NCBI GenBank assembly: GCA_023333565.1
Contig: JAJKFH010002068.1
Location: forward strand, 1,102,240-1,166,239
Source of the DNA: Puffinus mauretanicus
Lineage: Eukaryota > Chordata > Aves > Procellariiformes > Procellariidae
Direction: 5' to 3'
DNA: 64,000 nucleotides
Both the position numbers and the translations under genes were made by a program. Of the stretch, positions 1-13,200 are shown piece after piece; position 1 is the stretch's first letter, and every line of letters begins with the position of its first letter. Under the pieces are notes generated by a model. That model saw only the letters and a program-made list of their open reading frames with translations. It had not been told where the DNA came from and did no database searches.

Positions 1-1019
1 AGGGCTGAGGCGATTCAAGGCATCTCTGGAGCCTGTACTGGAATGAGAATCCAGCCCAGAAAAGAAAGCGACAGAGCTGGCAAAATAATGGAGAGCAGCT
101 GGGATAGTTTTTAATTTTAAAGTTGTTTTTCTCCTTCCCTGTCATTTCTTTTTTACCCTAGCGGTCCCTGCAAGCTTTCAACACCAGAGTGGCAACCATG
201 GGAGAGGCCAACAGAGTGAGTCAGGCATCCCCCTAACGTCTTGTCACTCCAGGGGCAGTAACAACCTCATTCTGCAGCTGAGCTTCTGCACTGCAGCCAA
301 CTTGCTTTCTGCTGCTCCCTTTGGCTCGCTCCGCTGTCCCAGGTGCATGCTGCAGTAACCAATACACATGCCATGTAAGTGTGGAGAATACTGGGCAGCA
401 TCCAGCTACAGGAACAGGTTATTACTGCCAGAAGGAGAACCCATCACAGCCCCATCTCTTACCCACGACTGTCCCTTTCTACTCATCGTAAGACCAACAC
501 TTCTTTGGATGGAGTTTGTACCTTTCAATTTTCTGGCACAGGCAAGGCCACAGAGAAGAGAAAAATATTGACAAGTTAAGACGACTGCTCTGAAGGGACC
601 GTGTTGGCGAAAGGGTGAACTAAGGACTCCTGTTCAACTGGCACAGCCCAACACCACCACGGTCACTGGGAATTCAATGTGCCCCTGGGTCAGGCCCTAT
701 GTACCACCATCCTGTCTGGAAATACAGAGCACTTAGGCACACAGGGAGGCCTATGCAATGCAAATCACAATGCTGCAGGTCAGCAGTTTGGGAAGATATA
801 TTTGCAGGTGCCATTATGCAGGCTGCTTGGTTGGATGGTCAGAGCTAGCTCCTCTCTCCTCCCTACTCTTCGCATGCATCACCGTGTCAGCTTCCACAGT
901 CTCCCCATGTCCATGTCATGCTATTTTCAGCCAGCCAGCATTGAGAAGCTTGTGCAGGCAACAAACAGGGGTAGGCTCCTCCAGGAAACCTCATACATGA
1001 TGGTTGGAAGAATGGCCTA

Positions 1020-1125
1020 ACGATTACAGCAGGACTGAGACTTGGACTTGGGACATCTGGGTTATTCTCCACCATGGAACTGATGTTGCATGGGTCAGAT
1101 ACAAGGAGATACAGAGAGCAGCCAA
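1020..1125 (+). repeat. Possible MIR-type SINE relic
   Basis: GGACTTGGGACATCTGGGTTATTCTCC (in part) resembles the part of MIR-like SINEs that reads 'gactcctgggttctattcc'. Faint and heavily diverged. Confidence 0.3.
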
Positions 1126-4100
1126 GAGCACTTGCTGGTCAAGATTTCATTTGCTTTTATTCTCACACTTCACCCTTCTTTCCGGTCTCTTGTCTCCTTC
1201 CTGGGCAAGAAGGGATTTCTTGCTGTTTACTATATTTTATCCTGCAGCATGCCTGAGAAGTAAGTAGCCATCTTCTCTCTCTCTCTCTCCCCCTCCTCAA
1301 ATATATGTCCTCATTAAGTCAATGACATGCTTCCTGGCACTCTGGACCAAGTCCAGCCTTTGCTTCCCAGAGGGATCTTTAATATATTTATTGAATATGG
1401 TGACTGTTATTAAGTCGTGCATGGTTCAGAGAAAAAGGGAGAAGGAGGGAGGAAAGAGAAAGGAGGAGAGAAAATAAAGGGTTTCAGAGGAAGGAGGACG
1501 GGACTGACAGAAAATAACCAGTGGAAGCTGTGAAAGAAAAGTGTCATAAAGCAGCAAAATATGTCTCCAGCCACAAGAGGGGCCCTGCCTCCCTCCTTCT
1601 CTTGAGTCACAGCAATTAGAAGGGCTGTCGAATCTAATCTACGAGCCTTATTCACGGCTGGAGCCCAGAGCCCTGCCCTGTCATGTGTCTAGTCCTTCTC
1701 CAGTTGCACGCTGCCTGGAAGAGCCGTGTCAGCTCAGCCCAGAGCCCAGACATGCTCTGGCTTTGGCAGCAGGTACAAAGCAGCGTCGTGTGGCATATCC
1801 TGCCACGAAACTGAGCTCCAGCAGGAGGGGGGATGTCACACAGCTCCCGTCCCAGGGCAGCACCAGGGTGGACTGTTTGGGAGCACTGCAGGAAGAGGCC
1901 AAGCAAGAGAAGGAAGGTAAAGGCAGTGTTGTGTACGTTGCACATCAGCTGAGAAGGCAGTGGGACCTCATGGCTCTGAATGACAAGCAGGTGCATGTGA
2001 CAAATATAATGGGGGGGGTGCTTGGGTTTGATCTTCAATCAATTAGGGAGTCAAAGAGCAGCAGCCTTATGGGATATAAGAAATAGCTTTTCACTTAGAA
2101 AGGCAGGCAGTGGAAAGGCTGACAGCCGCTAGCCATTAAGGCTTAGTGGAGGTCAGTAATTTTGCTATTAGAAAATGGACGGTGAGTGAGGAGAATGCTG
2201 TAAAGCTGGTCTGCGAGGTGAGGGATGCTGGGGGACAGGGGAGAGCAACTTGACCCTGTCTGGACTCTATCCATGTTCATGTGTGAACAGGGACAAGGAG
2301 ACAGTGTTCCACCATTCCTTGAGTAAGCACCTTCATTTCAAATGCTCTCCTCTGGTTTGAAATAACACTAATCCCACGCCAGGTGCTAGACACCAGGGTC
2401 ATACTGCTCACACAGCCAGGGAAGGTTCAGGGGTAGGGGGGGGGAGTGACATAAAAAAAGGAGGAAGGACTTAAGGGCAATATGAGGTTCTCCAGAAATC
2501 TGCTTCTCAGTGCACAGACACCCTGTTACAGGGCAACTTTTGTTATTTCTCCTCAAAATGGCTTTTATTTCAGAGCAATGTTTGGCAAGGAACCCAGCCC
2601 GTTGTGTGCTCTCATTGTACAATCTGCTCCTACTTTTGCTCCCAAACCCTTTTTTCTAATAAAATAATTTCAAAGGCATTTTGGCCATACATGTCCATTT
2701 GTACCTATCCTGTCCATTATTCAGTCCAGTGTGCATGTTTACGGATATCCCATAAGGGTTCCTTCAGAGACAGGTCAGGTCAAAAACTTTCACCATTTTA
2801 AACAGATGCCTAAATATTACTGCCTCTTATTATTAGCCATGCCATCACATTTTGCTGGGGACTTAGTCAAAGCTGTGCATGAGCAGGTCCTAACCTACCC
2901 TGTTAAATCTCAGATGCTATCATTACATTTCTCCTCTTCCCTTTCCCTCCCCTCCCATACTAATGAAAAAGGCCAGTCTTTAAAATAGAAATTAAATTCA
3001 TGCACCCACAAGACAATGCTGGGCTTAAATCCAACAGCATGTGAGGATCGTACTGTTAAAGCTGAATCTTACTCTCTGGCTACACTGGCTTTCCTCTGTT
3101 TGGAGATTCCTGGGATAACATAATGAAGATCCTTAAAGCAGTTTGAACCCCAGTGTGAAAAAGCTCACAGGCTGTTCCTGAGGTAATGCATTTATCAGTG
3201 TCAGTTGGAATCTCCCAATGAGTGTAAGGAAGTTGATGCTCCCCAAACTATTGCAGAGCAATGGAATTTGTAGTCTCAAACTTCCTCTGCATTGCTTATT
3301 TGTGTCTAGGATAAACCAGAGAGCGGTAACAAAAAAGCAGAGTGGCGTAACTTTTAGTTTAGCTTGCTGGGGAGAGGCAGCTTAGTTAATAGTCTGCGAG
3401 AAAGGAAAAAGGCTTCATGAAGCCCAAGTTTCTAACTGAAGTCTGCTCTACATAGTTCTTGTACCAGTTCAGCTATGCCAGTATTATTATGAGTAAAATA
3501 ACTGTACAGGTGACATAGGTGCATCAGTATAGAAATGCCCTATACTGATATCATTCTTTTCCCCAAATAGGAAAAACTATTTTCATAGCCAGACACACAT
3601 TCTCACCAGGAGTCAGCAGAACTTAACCAAACTATAGTAATTAAGGCAATGCAACTATTGCATGTAGGCAATGTTGTAAAAGAGGAAGATTTTCAGGAAC
3701 CCGAAATCTGATGGGAAGAAAAAGGATTTTCCTCTGCAATGCTGTCCCAATAATCTTCAGAGCTGAGTGCTTACAGTCTGGGTATCAAGCTACGGTATCA
3801 AGCTCAGCAGATGCCTCTGGTTATATGAGACAAGATTTTAAGCCCTCTGTCTTCCAGACAGGAGGCATAACACAAAGGCTACTTAGCACACCCTGCAAAG
3901 CAGGCTAAAGAGGACTCAATGGGTCTCACTACAAGATGAAAACATTCACCTTTAAGCTTGGGTCACCTGGATTTCAAAGCAGATGAGCCAAGCTCACTTC
4001 AGTGTGAGGCTTGGTTTCCTTAACTTAATTACCTATGTGCAAGACAGCAAAGTGACACAGTTTTGCAAGGACTTGGTTGTGAAATAAGTTGGCACGCACT

Positions 4101-4204
4101 GAAATGCACTAGCTTCAGTGGTAGTTACAGGTCTCTGCTCCTTTCTAGGACTGCAAGAACATCATGAGGCAGGTTTTCTCTGCCTCAGACCTCCTCTGAA
4201 GGCC

Positions 4205-4315
4205 ATCACCATGGGCAATTGCCTAAAATCACAGAGGAAATCACGGTCAAAGGCTAGGGTGAGGGACTAGCCAAGAAACTAAGCTTCCGACTCCTGTTCT
4301 AATCCCCAGTCTCTT
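4205..4315 (-). repeat. MIR-type SINE relic
   Basis: ATTGCCTAAAATCACAGAGG followed by ACTCCTGTTCTAATCCCC matches the reverse complement of the MIR core (TGCCCAAGGTCACACAG ... ACTCCTG...CCC). Diverged and without target-site duplications that I could place. Confidence 0.45.
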
Positions 4316-6324
4316 TTCTTCACCAATGCCCAGACCTCAAAGTAGCAGCAAGCATTCCCTTGTGCCAACAATGGAAGGAAACAGTCAATATAAAGGAAAT
4401 TGGGAGTAGGAGAAAAAAGAAAAGGCAACAATGTGCAGGTGTTTATAATGTAAGTGCATGCAGGTGTGCACGAGGGCCATCCAGGGGTACAAGAGGAAAA
4501 CACAGTTTTGCTCAGGCCCTGACCTTGTTTTCCTACTATCACAGTTTAACCTATTTCTTCCTCTCAGTGGGAGACAATAAAACCTCAGCCCAATCCATCA
4601 CCCATCGGGGAGGATACAACAGGTGAATTAAAAACAGAAAGCAGATGGGGCACCGTCTCTGCCGGGCCCCAGCTGTCATGTCTGCGAGCTGTCTAGCCTT
4701 TATGATGCTGCTGCCGTCTCTGGAGCCAGCTCCATCACACCTTCCACCCCAGTCCCTGGGCTGCTAACGACACTGGGAGCAGAGCCAGAGGCTGCTCCTC
4801 CAGCACGGCTGTGCAAGAGTGGGGTCCGGTCGCTTTCCATTCATTGCTCTTGAGTGGAAATGGCCAGCCCTCCCCTTCTTTGGGACAGGAGGGCTGGGGC
4901 ACCCATTTGCAAGGGACAAAATGCTTGGAAATGCTGAGGGATTTGAGCAGTAGATGTTCCCTGCCTGGGCACCAAGCACTGAGTTACGTGCTCTTGTTTT
5001 CTGTTATTACTGTGCTCATCAAGAGTGCTGCCTGGCCTCTGTCTGCCCAGCTATTCTAGCTTTTCCCCCCCACACTGTATCAGAGCTCCCAGGAACACGA
5101 AGAGGAGAACAACTGTACAAAAGCAGTGAGAGCCTAGCCCACCCGGTAAGAACCACGCACTCCTCTAAGGAATCAAGACAAATCTTAAACAAGAGACCTT
5201 CAGACAAACCGATTGAAAAGTACTGAAGAGCACAGAAATGGTAAGCTGGGGGACCTCTGGCTAATAACTATTAAGTATTTTTTCTTCATTTCCTAATAAA
5301 CAAGGCAAAGCAATTACAGTAATTAAAGATTTAAGATAAGAACACTTTATATTTGGGGGGACCAGCATATCAATTATACAGTTATCAAGTTGTTCTCCCC
5401 CCTAATGTGACAATCTAGCACTATAATTTTGCAGAATTAAAAGCATAATTAAGGGGGCAGGAGAAGAAGGACAGTTTACCAAAACTGATTAGGAGGGTTC
5501 CCTCTCCTCTGTGGCTCCTGTGCGCATGCACAGTGCAGATGCATTCCCCAAACACCTTTTCATTTCCAAGCGATAGCCCTTGAACGTGGCTGTTGGACAG
5601 CTGCAATGATAAACCCAGACTTTAATTACAGGTGGGTTTTATGAGAAGAGCTGGTTACTGTTTTCTCTGTCTCCCTACTTTCAAGCTCTCAGTTGCTGAA
5701 TGTACCAGCATCTGCTCGAAGGCAAGGGGGGAAACAGCTTATCTACTCAGGAGCAAGAAACACATAAAACATAAGAAAAGCAATTACATGCCTTCGGTTT
5801 CCACTCCTCTGTTTTTATAGGGCTTGTCTTAGAACCTGAGTGATTTTATGCATCAGAGGAAGATGACAATCGAGATGAGTTGCAATGATATGCATGGGAG
5901 GCTGAGATATGGTGCCTTTAGGTATTTATTTTCCTGTAGTTACAGGTCTTCTAAACATCATATTTTTTCAAAAGGATGAGAGAACCCAAAATTTTGCAGC
6001 TGAATATTATGGGCACTGAGACTATACATGAGAGCCCAAGAGACAGCTACCAGAATGTAACTCAAGACAATCCCTTCTCCTCTTCCTTTAACGCTGCATG
6101 ATTCCAGGATGAATGTATATGGTACTGAGAAAGACACGACCAAAATATGTAAGTATTGAGGTAAGCCCTAGTATCTGAGTGACCCTTTGCCTACTGCAAC
6201 TCCATTACTTCTACTTTTAGACTACAGAGGCACTCAGGGATTAGTGAGGCACGGCTATGCTCTTTGACACTTGTAATCAAGAACATATAACAACAACCAT
6301 TGCTGCTACCTCCTTCCCAAACTT

Positions 6325-6406
6325 TAGAATCATAGAATCATTAAGGTTGGAAAAGACCTCTAAGATCATCGAGTCCAGCCGTCAACACAACACCACCATG
6401 CCCACT
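6325..6406 (-). mobile_element. CR1 LINE 3'-end fragment
   Basis: The plus strand reads TAGAATCATAGAATCATTAAGGTTGGAAAAGACC in pieces, which is the reverse complement of a CR1 3' terminus (GGTCTTTTCCAACC followed by ATTCTATG-type repeats). Only about 80 bases remain, the usual 5'-truncated CR1 form. The element is in minus orientation and lies in SAMD11 intron 3. Confidence 0.9.
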
Positions 6407-6877
6407 TTGTTCCCCAACATTAAATTAACCAGTTCATATAACATCAGAATTCGGGGACAACTGAAAGCAAAAGGCAGAACTTTGGACCCATACACCTCTG
6501 TGTATTTTCAGACAGCTATGTAGAAGCCCCACAGATGACTTCTTGGTCATGCAATCTGTTGGCCTCACCAGGCACAAAGATAGAGAATGCCGGACAGAGG
6601 GTGAAATACAATTTACAGTCTGCAAATACAGACGCCTTTAGTGCAAACACAAGGCCCATGGTGCAAGGCCCCATAGAGCCCTACTCGCCCCAAACAGGAG
6701 TAAGTAAGTAGAAAAGAGGACCCAACGACTCTTCCTGAGCTATAATGTGACATTCAGGCCCTGGAGGTGACTCCATTGGGCAGCCTGGGCAGTATTGGCC
6801 CACAAAGGCTGGTCACCTGCTGTCCAGTTTTCTCTGTCTTTGCTCTTGCAGCGCAGCACTCCCTGGCAGGAAAGTAC

Positions 6878-7056
6878 CTTCTTTTCATGATACTGATATG
6901 GAGATCCTCCTCCTGCTTTACTTCAGGGTGTTGACCATTGCTCTTATCACTCTCTTCGCTGTCGTCACTATGCGAGAAAATTGAGGTCAGCTCTTTCTTC
7001 GGGATCCTGGTTGGAGGTAAGGGGATCGTCCTCTTCTCTGCCAGGCGACCCCGGTT
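6878..7056 (-). CDS. SAMD11: SAMD11 coding exon 3: linker after the SAND domain
   Basis: This 179-base exon encodes residues 191-249 and two bases of Arg250. It begins NRGRLAEKRT, directly after ISSPV of the previous exon in phase 0. It holds a basic/proline stretch (PLPPTRIPKK), a Ser/Asp/Glu-rich acidic stretch (HSDDSEESDKSNG, 219-231), VKQE at 236-239 (a SUMO-type motif) and ends ISIMKRR. The acceptor TGTGCCAG follows a strong pyrimidine tract with a CTAAT branch-point-like sequence. The donor is AGAAG|GTACTT. The family has a conserved MKRR at this position. The next exon, which I recall as beginning VHTHWDVN in mammals, was not found between here and position 1. Confidence 0.92.
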
Positions 7057-7385
7057 CTGGCACAGGATGGCATTAGTTGGAATGGGAAAGGGCAGGAGGA
7101 AAAGAGAAGAAAACAAGAATTTGGTTAGGCAACCCAGAACCAAGCAGCTCCTCTCAAATGGCTGCCCTGCAAAGGCAATGCTCTTAGTCACCGCAGGTTT
7201 CAGACTGGTATGTTGGGTGGGCAAAGGCTATGTTCACTTCGCAAAAGACTTTTCAGCAGAGACATATCTATACCTAGTTCTTCCAATTCTAATATTCAAA
7301 TCATGCACTTCAAGCCTCTCCCCACCTCTTCATTCCTAGCTTGTGTCTCATCCATGCCAATAGGAAAGGAAGATGGCAGCAGAAT

Positions 7386-7810
7386 TAGAATCATAGAATC
7401 ATAGAATAGTTTGGGTTGGAAGGGAGCTTTACAGATCATGTAGTCCAACTCCCCTGCAATGAGCTGGGACATCTTCAGCCAGATCAGGTTGCCCAAAGCC
7501 CCGACCAACCTGACCTTGAATGTTTCCAGGGATGGGGCATCTACCACCTCTCTGGGCAACCTGTGCCAGTGCTTCACAACCCTCACCATAAAAAAGTTCT
7601 TCCTTATATCTAGTCTGAATCTACCCTCTTTTAGTTTAAAACCATTCCCCCTTGTCCTGTCGCAACAGGCCCTGCTAAGAAGTCTGTCCCGATCTTTCTT
7701 ATAAGCCCCCTTTAAGTATTGAAAGGCCACAATAAGGTGTCCCCAGAGCCTTCTCTTCTCCAGGCTGAACAACCCCAACTCTCTCAGCCTTTCCTTTCTA
7801 GGCACCAATC
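7386..7810 (-). mobile_element. CR1 LINE, 5'-truncated, with ORF2 C-terminus
   Basis: Minus orientation. The 3' end lies at 7386 with tandem ATTCTATG units. The minus-strand frame from 7808 encodes the familiar CR1 ORF2 C-terminus: RLRELGLFSLEKRRL, AFQYLKGAYKKD, SRACCDRTRGNGFKLKEGRFRLDIRK (shown in part), VKHWHRLPREVVDAPSLETF. The frame is unbroken over the element, suggesting a fairly recent copy. It sits about 330 bases upstream (in the transcription sense) of SAMD11 exon 3, inside intron 2. The element lacks the reverse transcriptase core and endonuclease and cannot move by itself. Confidence 0.95.
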
Positions 7811-8159
7811 TCTCTCTCCAGAATATTTCCTACCAAATGTTGCACATTAACATAGCAGAATAGGTTAAATTAAACCTTTGCCAGTAGCCCAGGGAAGACG
7901 TAATCCAGATAAGCCAGAACACTTTTGACTGCAAAGGGAAAACTGCCTATGCCAGCCAGCAGCAGGTTTGACTCTCATACCAGTGAACAGTCCACTTCAA
8001 TTTCAACTTGAATTACTGAGGCTACTTTGCACTGTTCATCTGCATGTTCAGATGAATGTAGCCGGCCTTGCCTTGTGCAGACTTTCCCCTAGGTGGTCCT
8101 GGCAGTGTACTTCCCTCAACAATTCACTTCTGACAAGACCCAAATAAACAAAAGGAAAA

Positions 8160-8280
8160 TTCCCAGGAGGCAAAAGCTGCTTTTTCACTGCATGTGTATT
8201 TGTGTACAGAACCTAGCACAACATGACCCTGATCCCAACCTCCTATCTTCTGCAAGTAGTGAGAATGTATTATAGATTAC
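8160..8280 (+). repeat. Old amniote SINE/LINE tail relic
   Basis: GTGTACAGAACCTAGCACAA then CATGACCCTGATCCCAACC matches the widespread amniote repeat tail 'tgtacagcgcctagcacaatggggccctgatc'. Confidence 0.45.
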
Positions 8281-10171
8281 TCTGTCCCTGCACCCTTTGT
8301 GCCTGATCCACAAGAAGATACGAGCCTAGCGCAGCCTAAACTAGAGTGTGTTGGGTTTTGAGCTCTCACTGTGACGAACGTGTTTCTAGCACTTGGGGTG
8401 TTTAGCTCAATCTGTGATTGACCAAGACAGAGAGCCATAATACAAGTACTTACAGTGGAAGATGTACATTGGAAACCCAGGGAGACCGTAATGTCATTGC
8501 CCCACAGAATTAAAAATTTTAGCAACAAAATAAGGAAACTGGGAAGGGAACCACAGCGAGGGGAAGTGAAGCACAGCTTCATGCACATTCTTTGTACAGT
8601 TTTGTAGGTGTACTTGCTTCAATAGGACAAGTCATAGAAAAGAAACATGTTTTTAGCAAGGACTGGAACAAGAGGAAGAAAGGTGTGTGAAACAGGTCGA
8701 ATAAGTGCAGAGTAACATTCAACTAATAACAGTTTCTCTGAAACATCGACTCCAACTTTCCAAATAAACCTGGCAAAATGAAAACGTCCTGGGAAAGCCA
8801 GTCAGGCTCTCTGCAGGGGAGAACGGAGCAAGACTAAGTGACAGAAGAGCCCATGTTTTTTTAATTAAACAAATCAAGAACTTTCCACAAATACAAAACA
8901 AAAACTTCTTGTTTACCTCTGTCAATAAATTCCAGTTGTGGTCATTAAGGGGAGCCCTAATCGTTGTGGTAATTAGCTAAATCCATCTGGAAGGCATCAC
9001 CCCAAGGAGGCACATTAGCTTTCCCATTCTGATGCACTTCCAAGCCAAGAACTCAGCTGTCTGTGAACAGCAGACACCCAAGGGAGAGAAGAGCAGTGGG
9101 CCAACTGGCTTAAAAATGGGAAAACGCGTGTATACAAGGAAAAGGACGCGCACTTTCTTCTTGAGAGAGATGTGAAGAAGAAAAACGCACCCTTGGACAG
9201 CAACAAGGTGAACGTCCTACATCTCCGAGTATCCCAGGTACAAAACTTGGATGAAGCTGCAACAGGCTTTGTGGTGAGTCCAAATGCCCAGCCTCAGCCA
9301 CAGGAGAATATCCTTCCTGTGAATAATCCTGGGGACTCTCAGAGATCCACAAGGTGAATTGCTCTGGTGTGCGGGGCCAACTGCATCTATGTGACAAACA
9401 GCAAATGCTTTCCCTCATCCCTGTGGGCTCCCCTATACAATAGTAGAGATCCACTCACGCGGCCCTTTGCAAAGAGGTTTCTCACTGTCTGTTCCCTGGA
9501 GGAACACGCGATATAAATTGCGCGTCTCCTACCCTTAAATACTTTTCACATACGAGGTGCATTTCCGCCCCTGCGCCCTTTCCTGCTCAGTGCATGCAGA
9601 GGATGCACGCGGAGCTTACCTTCTGTCTAAAGCCATCTTGGGAACTCTAGCTTGCACGGTGTTGAAAGGGCAGTAGGAAGAAGTGGAGGGAAAGGGAAAA
9701 GTGAGGGGAAGGAAAGGGAAAGCGAGGAGGGCAGTATTTGCACCAGATTTCTGTGGTGCTGAAAAGCTAGGACTTGATACCAGCATGAGCTTTATCATGC
9801 CAAAGCTTTATATATTTTTCTGAAGTTGCAATTTATCGTAACAATTAAAGGGGGAGGGGAGGGAGGGTGTGCAAATTTCCACTTCAAAATAATTGCAATT
9901 CACTCTCTGCTGTGACTTCACAGGCTAAAGAGAACGGCACTGATCAGATACTAAAAATCGTTTTATGGCCATTATGGTACCTTCGAGCAGTTACCAGGTC
10001 TCAGTGACTGCCCAGGGACTCATCAGCCCTAACAAGAGTGAGAGTGCAGCAAAAAGGGAGGCACTAAACCTAGCGAAACAGCCCACCAGACCAGGAACAC
10101 AGGTTCCCCCTTTCCCCTGCTCCTCAGAATGCTTATTCTTTGCCTTTTGGTAAATTGTATCCTTACACCTA

Positions 10172-10270
10172 AAGCTGCTGCATATATATACACTTAAATA
10201 TATACACACATATAAATATGCCTATATATGTAATATACAAATATGTATATACGTACCTATATAGATGTCA
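10172..10270. repeat. AT-rich low-complexity stretch
   Basis: Repeated TATATA, ATATAC and ACATAT blocks with little unique sequence, in SAMD11 intron 2. Confidence 0.85.
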
Positions 10271-13200
10271 CCTAACACACAGAGAGCTTCTTCCCTTAAA
10301 AGACAAATGAAAGAACACGAATGGAAAAGAGAATCTGCACCTGCAGCAATCTCTGGTCCCAGATGACCTGTACTACTTCTGTTCTGACCAGGCGCCAGAC
10401 ATGGACAACATCGGAACCAGGGCCACCGTGGTTCCAGTGCCCTTGTAAACACCTGCATTCCAGCACTAGCAATGCATTTTTTAAAGTTGTGTTTGCTTTG
10501 TACTTTGTTTTTTTGCCATTAGGTTTGGGGCATTTTATTTTTTTTATTTATTTATTATGTTTTTCCATCCCCAGAAAATTAAAATAGACTGAGCCAATCA
10601 ATTTTGCCTTTTATGTTCATCTATAGTCAGTTTTGAATCAATTGCACTTCCTTAATCTGTTTAGAGGCATTCACCAGTAGATACATATTACTTTTAAATT
10701 AAGCACTAAGGTAGCCAGAAGCCTTGTCCAGAACCTGCTACAATCAATTGTCTTTCCATTGACTTGAAAGGGCACTGGTCCAAGCTGCAAATAAAAAACA
10801 CTCATTTGTGAGATGCATTCCATCCAAGGAATCATTCCTATGACTCTGGCTTTTGCTAAAGTCCTTTGCCAGTAGTACAGACAGCTCACAGGACAGGAAT
10901 GTACCTATAGAGCTGAGCAGTATATTGACATACCTACAGTTACTCAGATTCAGGGTTATCAACTATCACTTGGCACGCAGTGGCAGGTAATAAAGCATGC
11001 ACTTAGCAGAGCAGTGTTATGTGCAAGAATACACCTTGCACATACAGAGACTGCAGTGGCATCGCTATATATGGGGAGATACATTAGGATTTACAGATAC
11101 TTGATGTAAGCCTCATAAACTCACATTAAAAAGGCCTGTATTTGTGTGACAGTGTCATTACAGAGTGATCTCATATATTAATGGGATGCTGATGTTGAAC
11201 CATGAACCCTGTAAGAAGGTTTGAATATTTTAAAAAGAAAACTGCCTGTCAATTTGTTGATATTCATTGGGATGTCTGATGCTTTGGAAAACAACCCAAT
11301 CGATAGTCACCTACCGCCAGAGAGCCAGGCATCTTGGGACCCTAGCTCCCGCCTGTTAAGTAACTCCATTTTTACACACATGAAGAAAAAGGGGAAGCTG
11401 TGCTTTGCAAGCTGGCTTGCTTACACTAGTAGGAGTGTTTTGGCCAATGGAGGAGCATTTTCTGTAGCTGCAGAGCCAACAGCTGTTAGTACAGGTGCAG
11501 TACCCCCAGCAAAAAGATGAAGCATACATAGTGGTAAATACGTCTTATAGCTCAGTCCAGCAAAGCCAGGTTGCCTGCCTGACAGCTCCCTGCCCCGGGG
11601 AGCACAGACAGAAGGTGGGGTAAGGAACAGATTATACCCCTGAGAGCAGGGGGAACATAGGATCCCCACTGAGGACCTGTCCTCAACACGTACATCTGTG
11701 GGTGAAATACAGCCAGCCAGCCAGCCAAAACGCTGCCGCAGAGGTACTCTCCCCTACCCTGCAACGAACCCTCCAACAACCTCTTCAGTGCCTGAGCGGA
11801 GTCAAAGATGTTTGCTTTCAGGACAAACACTGACTCAGCTTAGAGGAAACCTCTTCAGAGCTTGCACTTTCCTTTCGTAACACAAGGATTTCCCCCACCC
11901 CTTGGATAGAGGGTGGCAGGGTGGAGAACAGAGTATCACTTATCCTCTCTTTAATTAGTGTTAACTAGAAAGTAAAACATTTCTGCAATTCTCCGAAGCT
12001 TCTGCAGGGGTAAGTGTTGAGGGCACTGCAGAACTGCCTCATGTATTCGGGCTCCCTTCCCTTTAAACATTGTTAAAGATTAATTTTGTGGGTTATGATA
12101 CCAGCTAACGAAACACAGCTGGAGTTTGAGTCAATAACGCTCTACTCCCAAGGCACATTCAGCTACCCACCCAGCCGTTCCTGCGTCAGCCCAGCCCTCA
12201 GTCACTCACCACTTCACCCTCCTAGGGTCTTTTGACACCATTAGTTGCTTTCATTGCCTCTCAAAGTATTGTCTGGGTGGGGGGTTGCTTTGTTTTTAAA
12301 AATCACAGACAGGCATATTTCCTTTCCCCAGGAAAAATCAGATGGGTACCAACACACAATTTAAAGTTACCCATTACCCAAGTCTAGAGATGCAACTACG
12401 AGTAAAAAAACCCAACAATTTGGGAACAGTGGTAGGTTACCTGAGTGGAGAAGCCTGGAAGCCCGATCGTTCTGTCATGAAAGCACGGGACCATCAGAAA
12501 GATGGAAAAGAAAACAGTGGTGATATTTCTTCCCTTCCAGAGAGCGGGGGAAAATTCCGCTCTGTGTGGCTAAGCAAGGTCAGTGGAGTTACAAAATGAA
12601 ATCTTTCTCCCCCCACCCATCCAACCCCCTCATAGCTCTCCCCTGGAGCCGTGTTCTCCCAGCCAAGAATACCAAAAACCGAACCGTTGCATAAGAGCCC
12701 TGGGAGAGCTTGCAGATGGAACGACGGGCGGAGAGCAGAGGACTTGGGGGAGAGACAGGAAGGGAGGGTTAGGAAAGGTTTCCTGCCCTGGGAGCTACTG
12801 CAACAAGGTCAAAACAGCTGAACGCCCTGGTGTGACATTCAAAGTCAGCCAGAAAAGGAAAGATTCCTCGCAGAGAGAGTCCCTGGTGAGCATTTAATTG
12901 ATCCCAGCAATGGAAAGGCCTCTGCTATGAGAGCTGCAAGGCAAAAAGCTCCATGGAAAAAAAAATGCACATGAAAGCAAAGGTTTTGCCAGCCCACATT
13001 AACTGCCAGCCAAACTCTGGACATCTGATCCCATTGGGAATTGACCCAAGAAGATGAGCAGGTGCAGTCCCTATGGACACCGCTTCTTCAGCATCCAAAT
13101 CAGTACCAGAAAAAAAGCACAGAAATGCAAATGCACAAAGAGTTTGCACGCCGGTAAAAATATGAAAGCTGTTTGCAAGATGATTCACGTGCCTGTGATT

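Larger units (their letters stand above)
1..6877 (-). other. SAMD11: Start of SAMD11 intron 3 (runs off the window)
   Basis: Begins with the GTACTT donor at 6877. No exon matching the expected next part of SAMD11 was seen. It holds one CR1 fragment (6325-6406), MIR-like traces near 1.0 and 4.2 kb, a short TC run near 1275 and otherwise unique sequence. The small ORFs show no domain. Confidence 0.7.
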
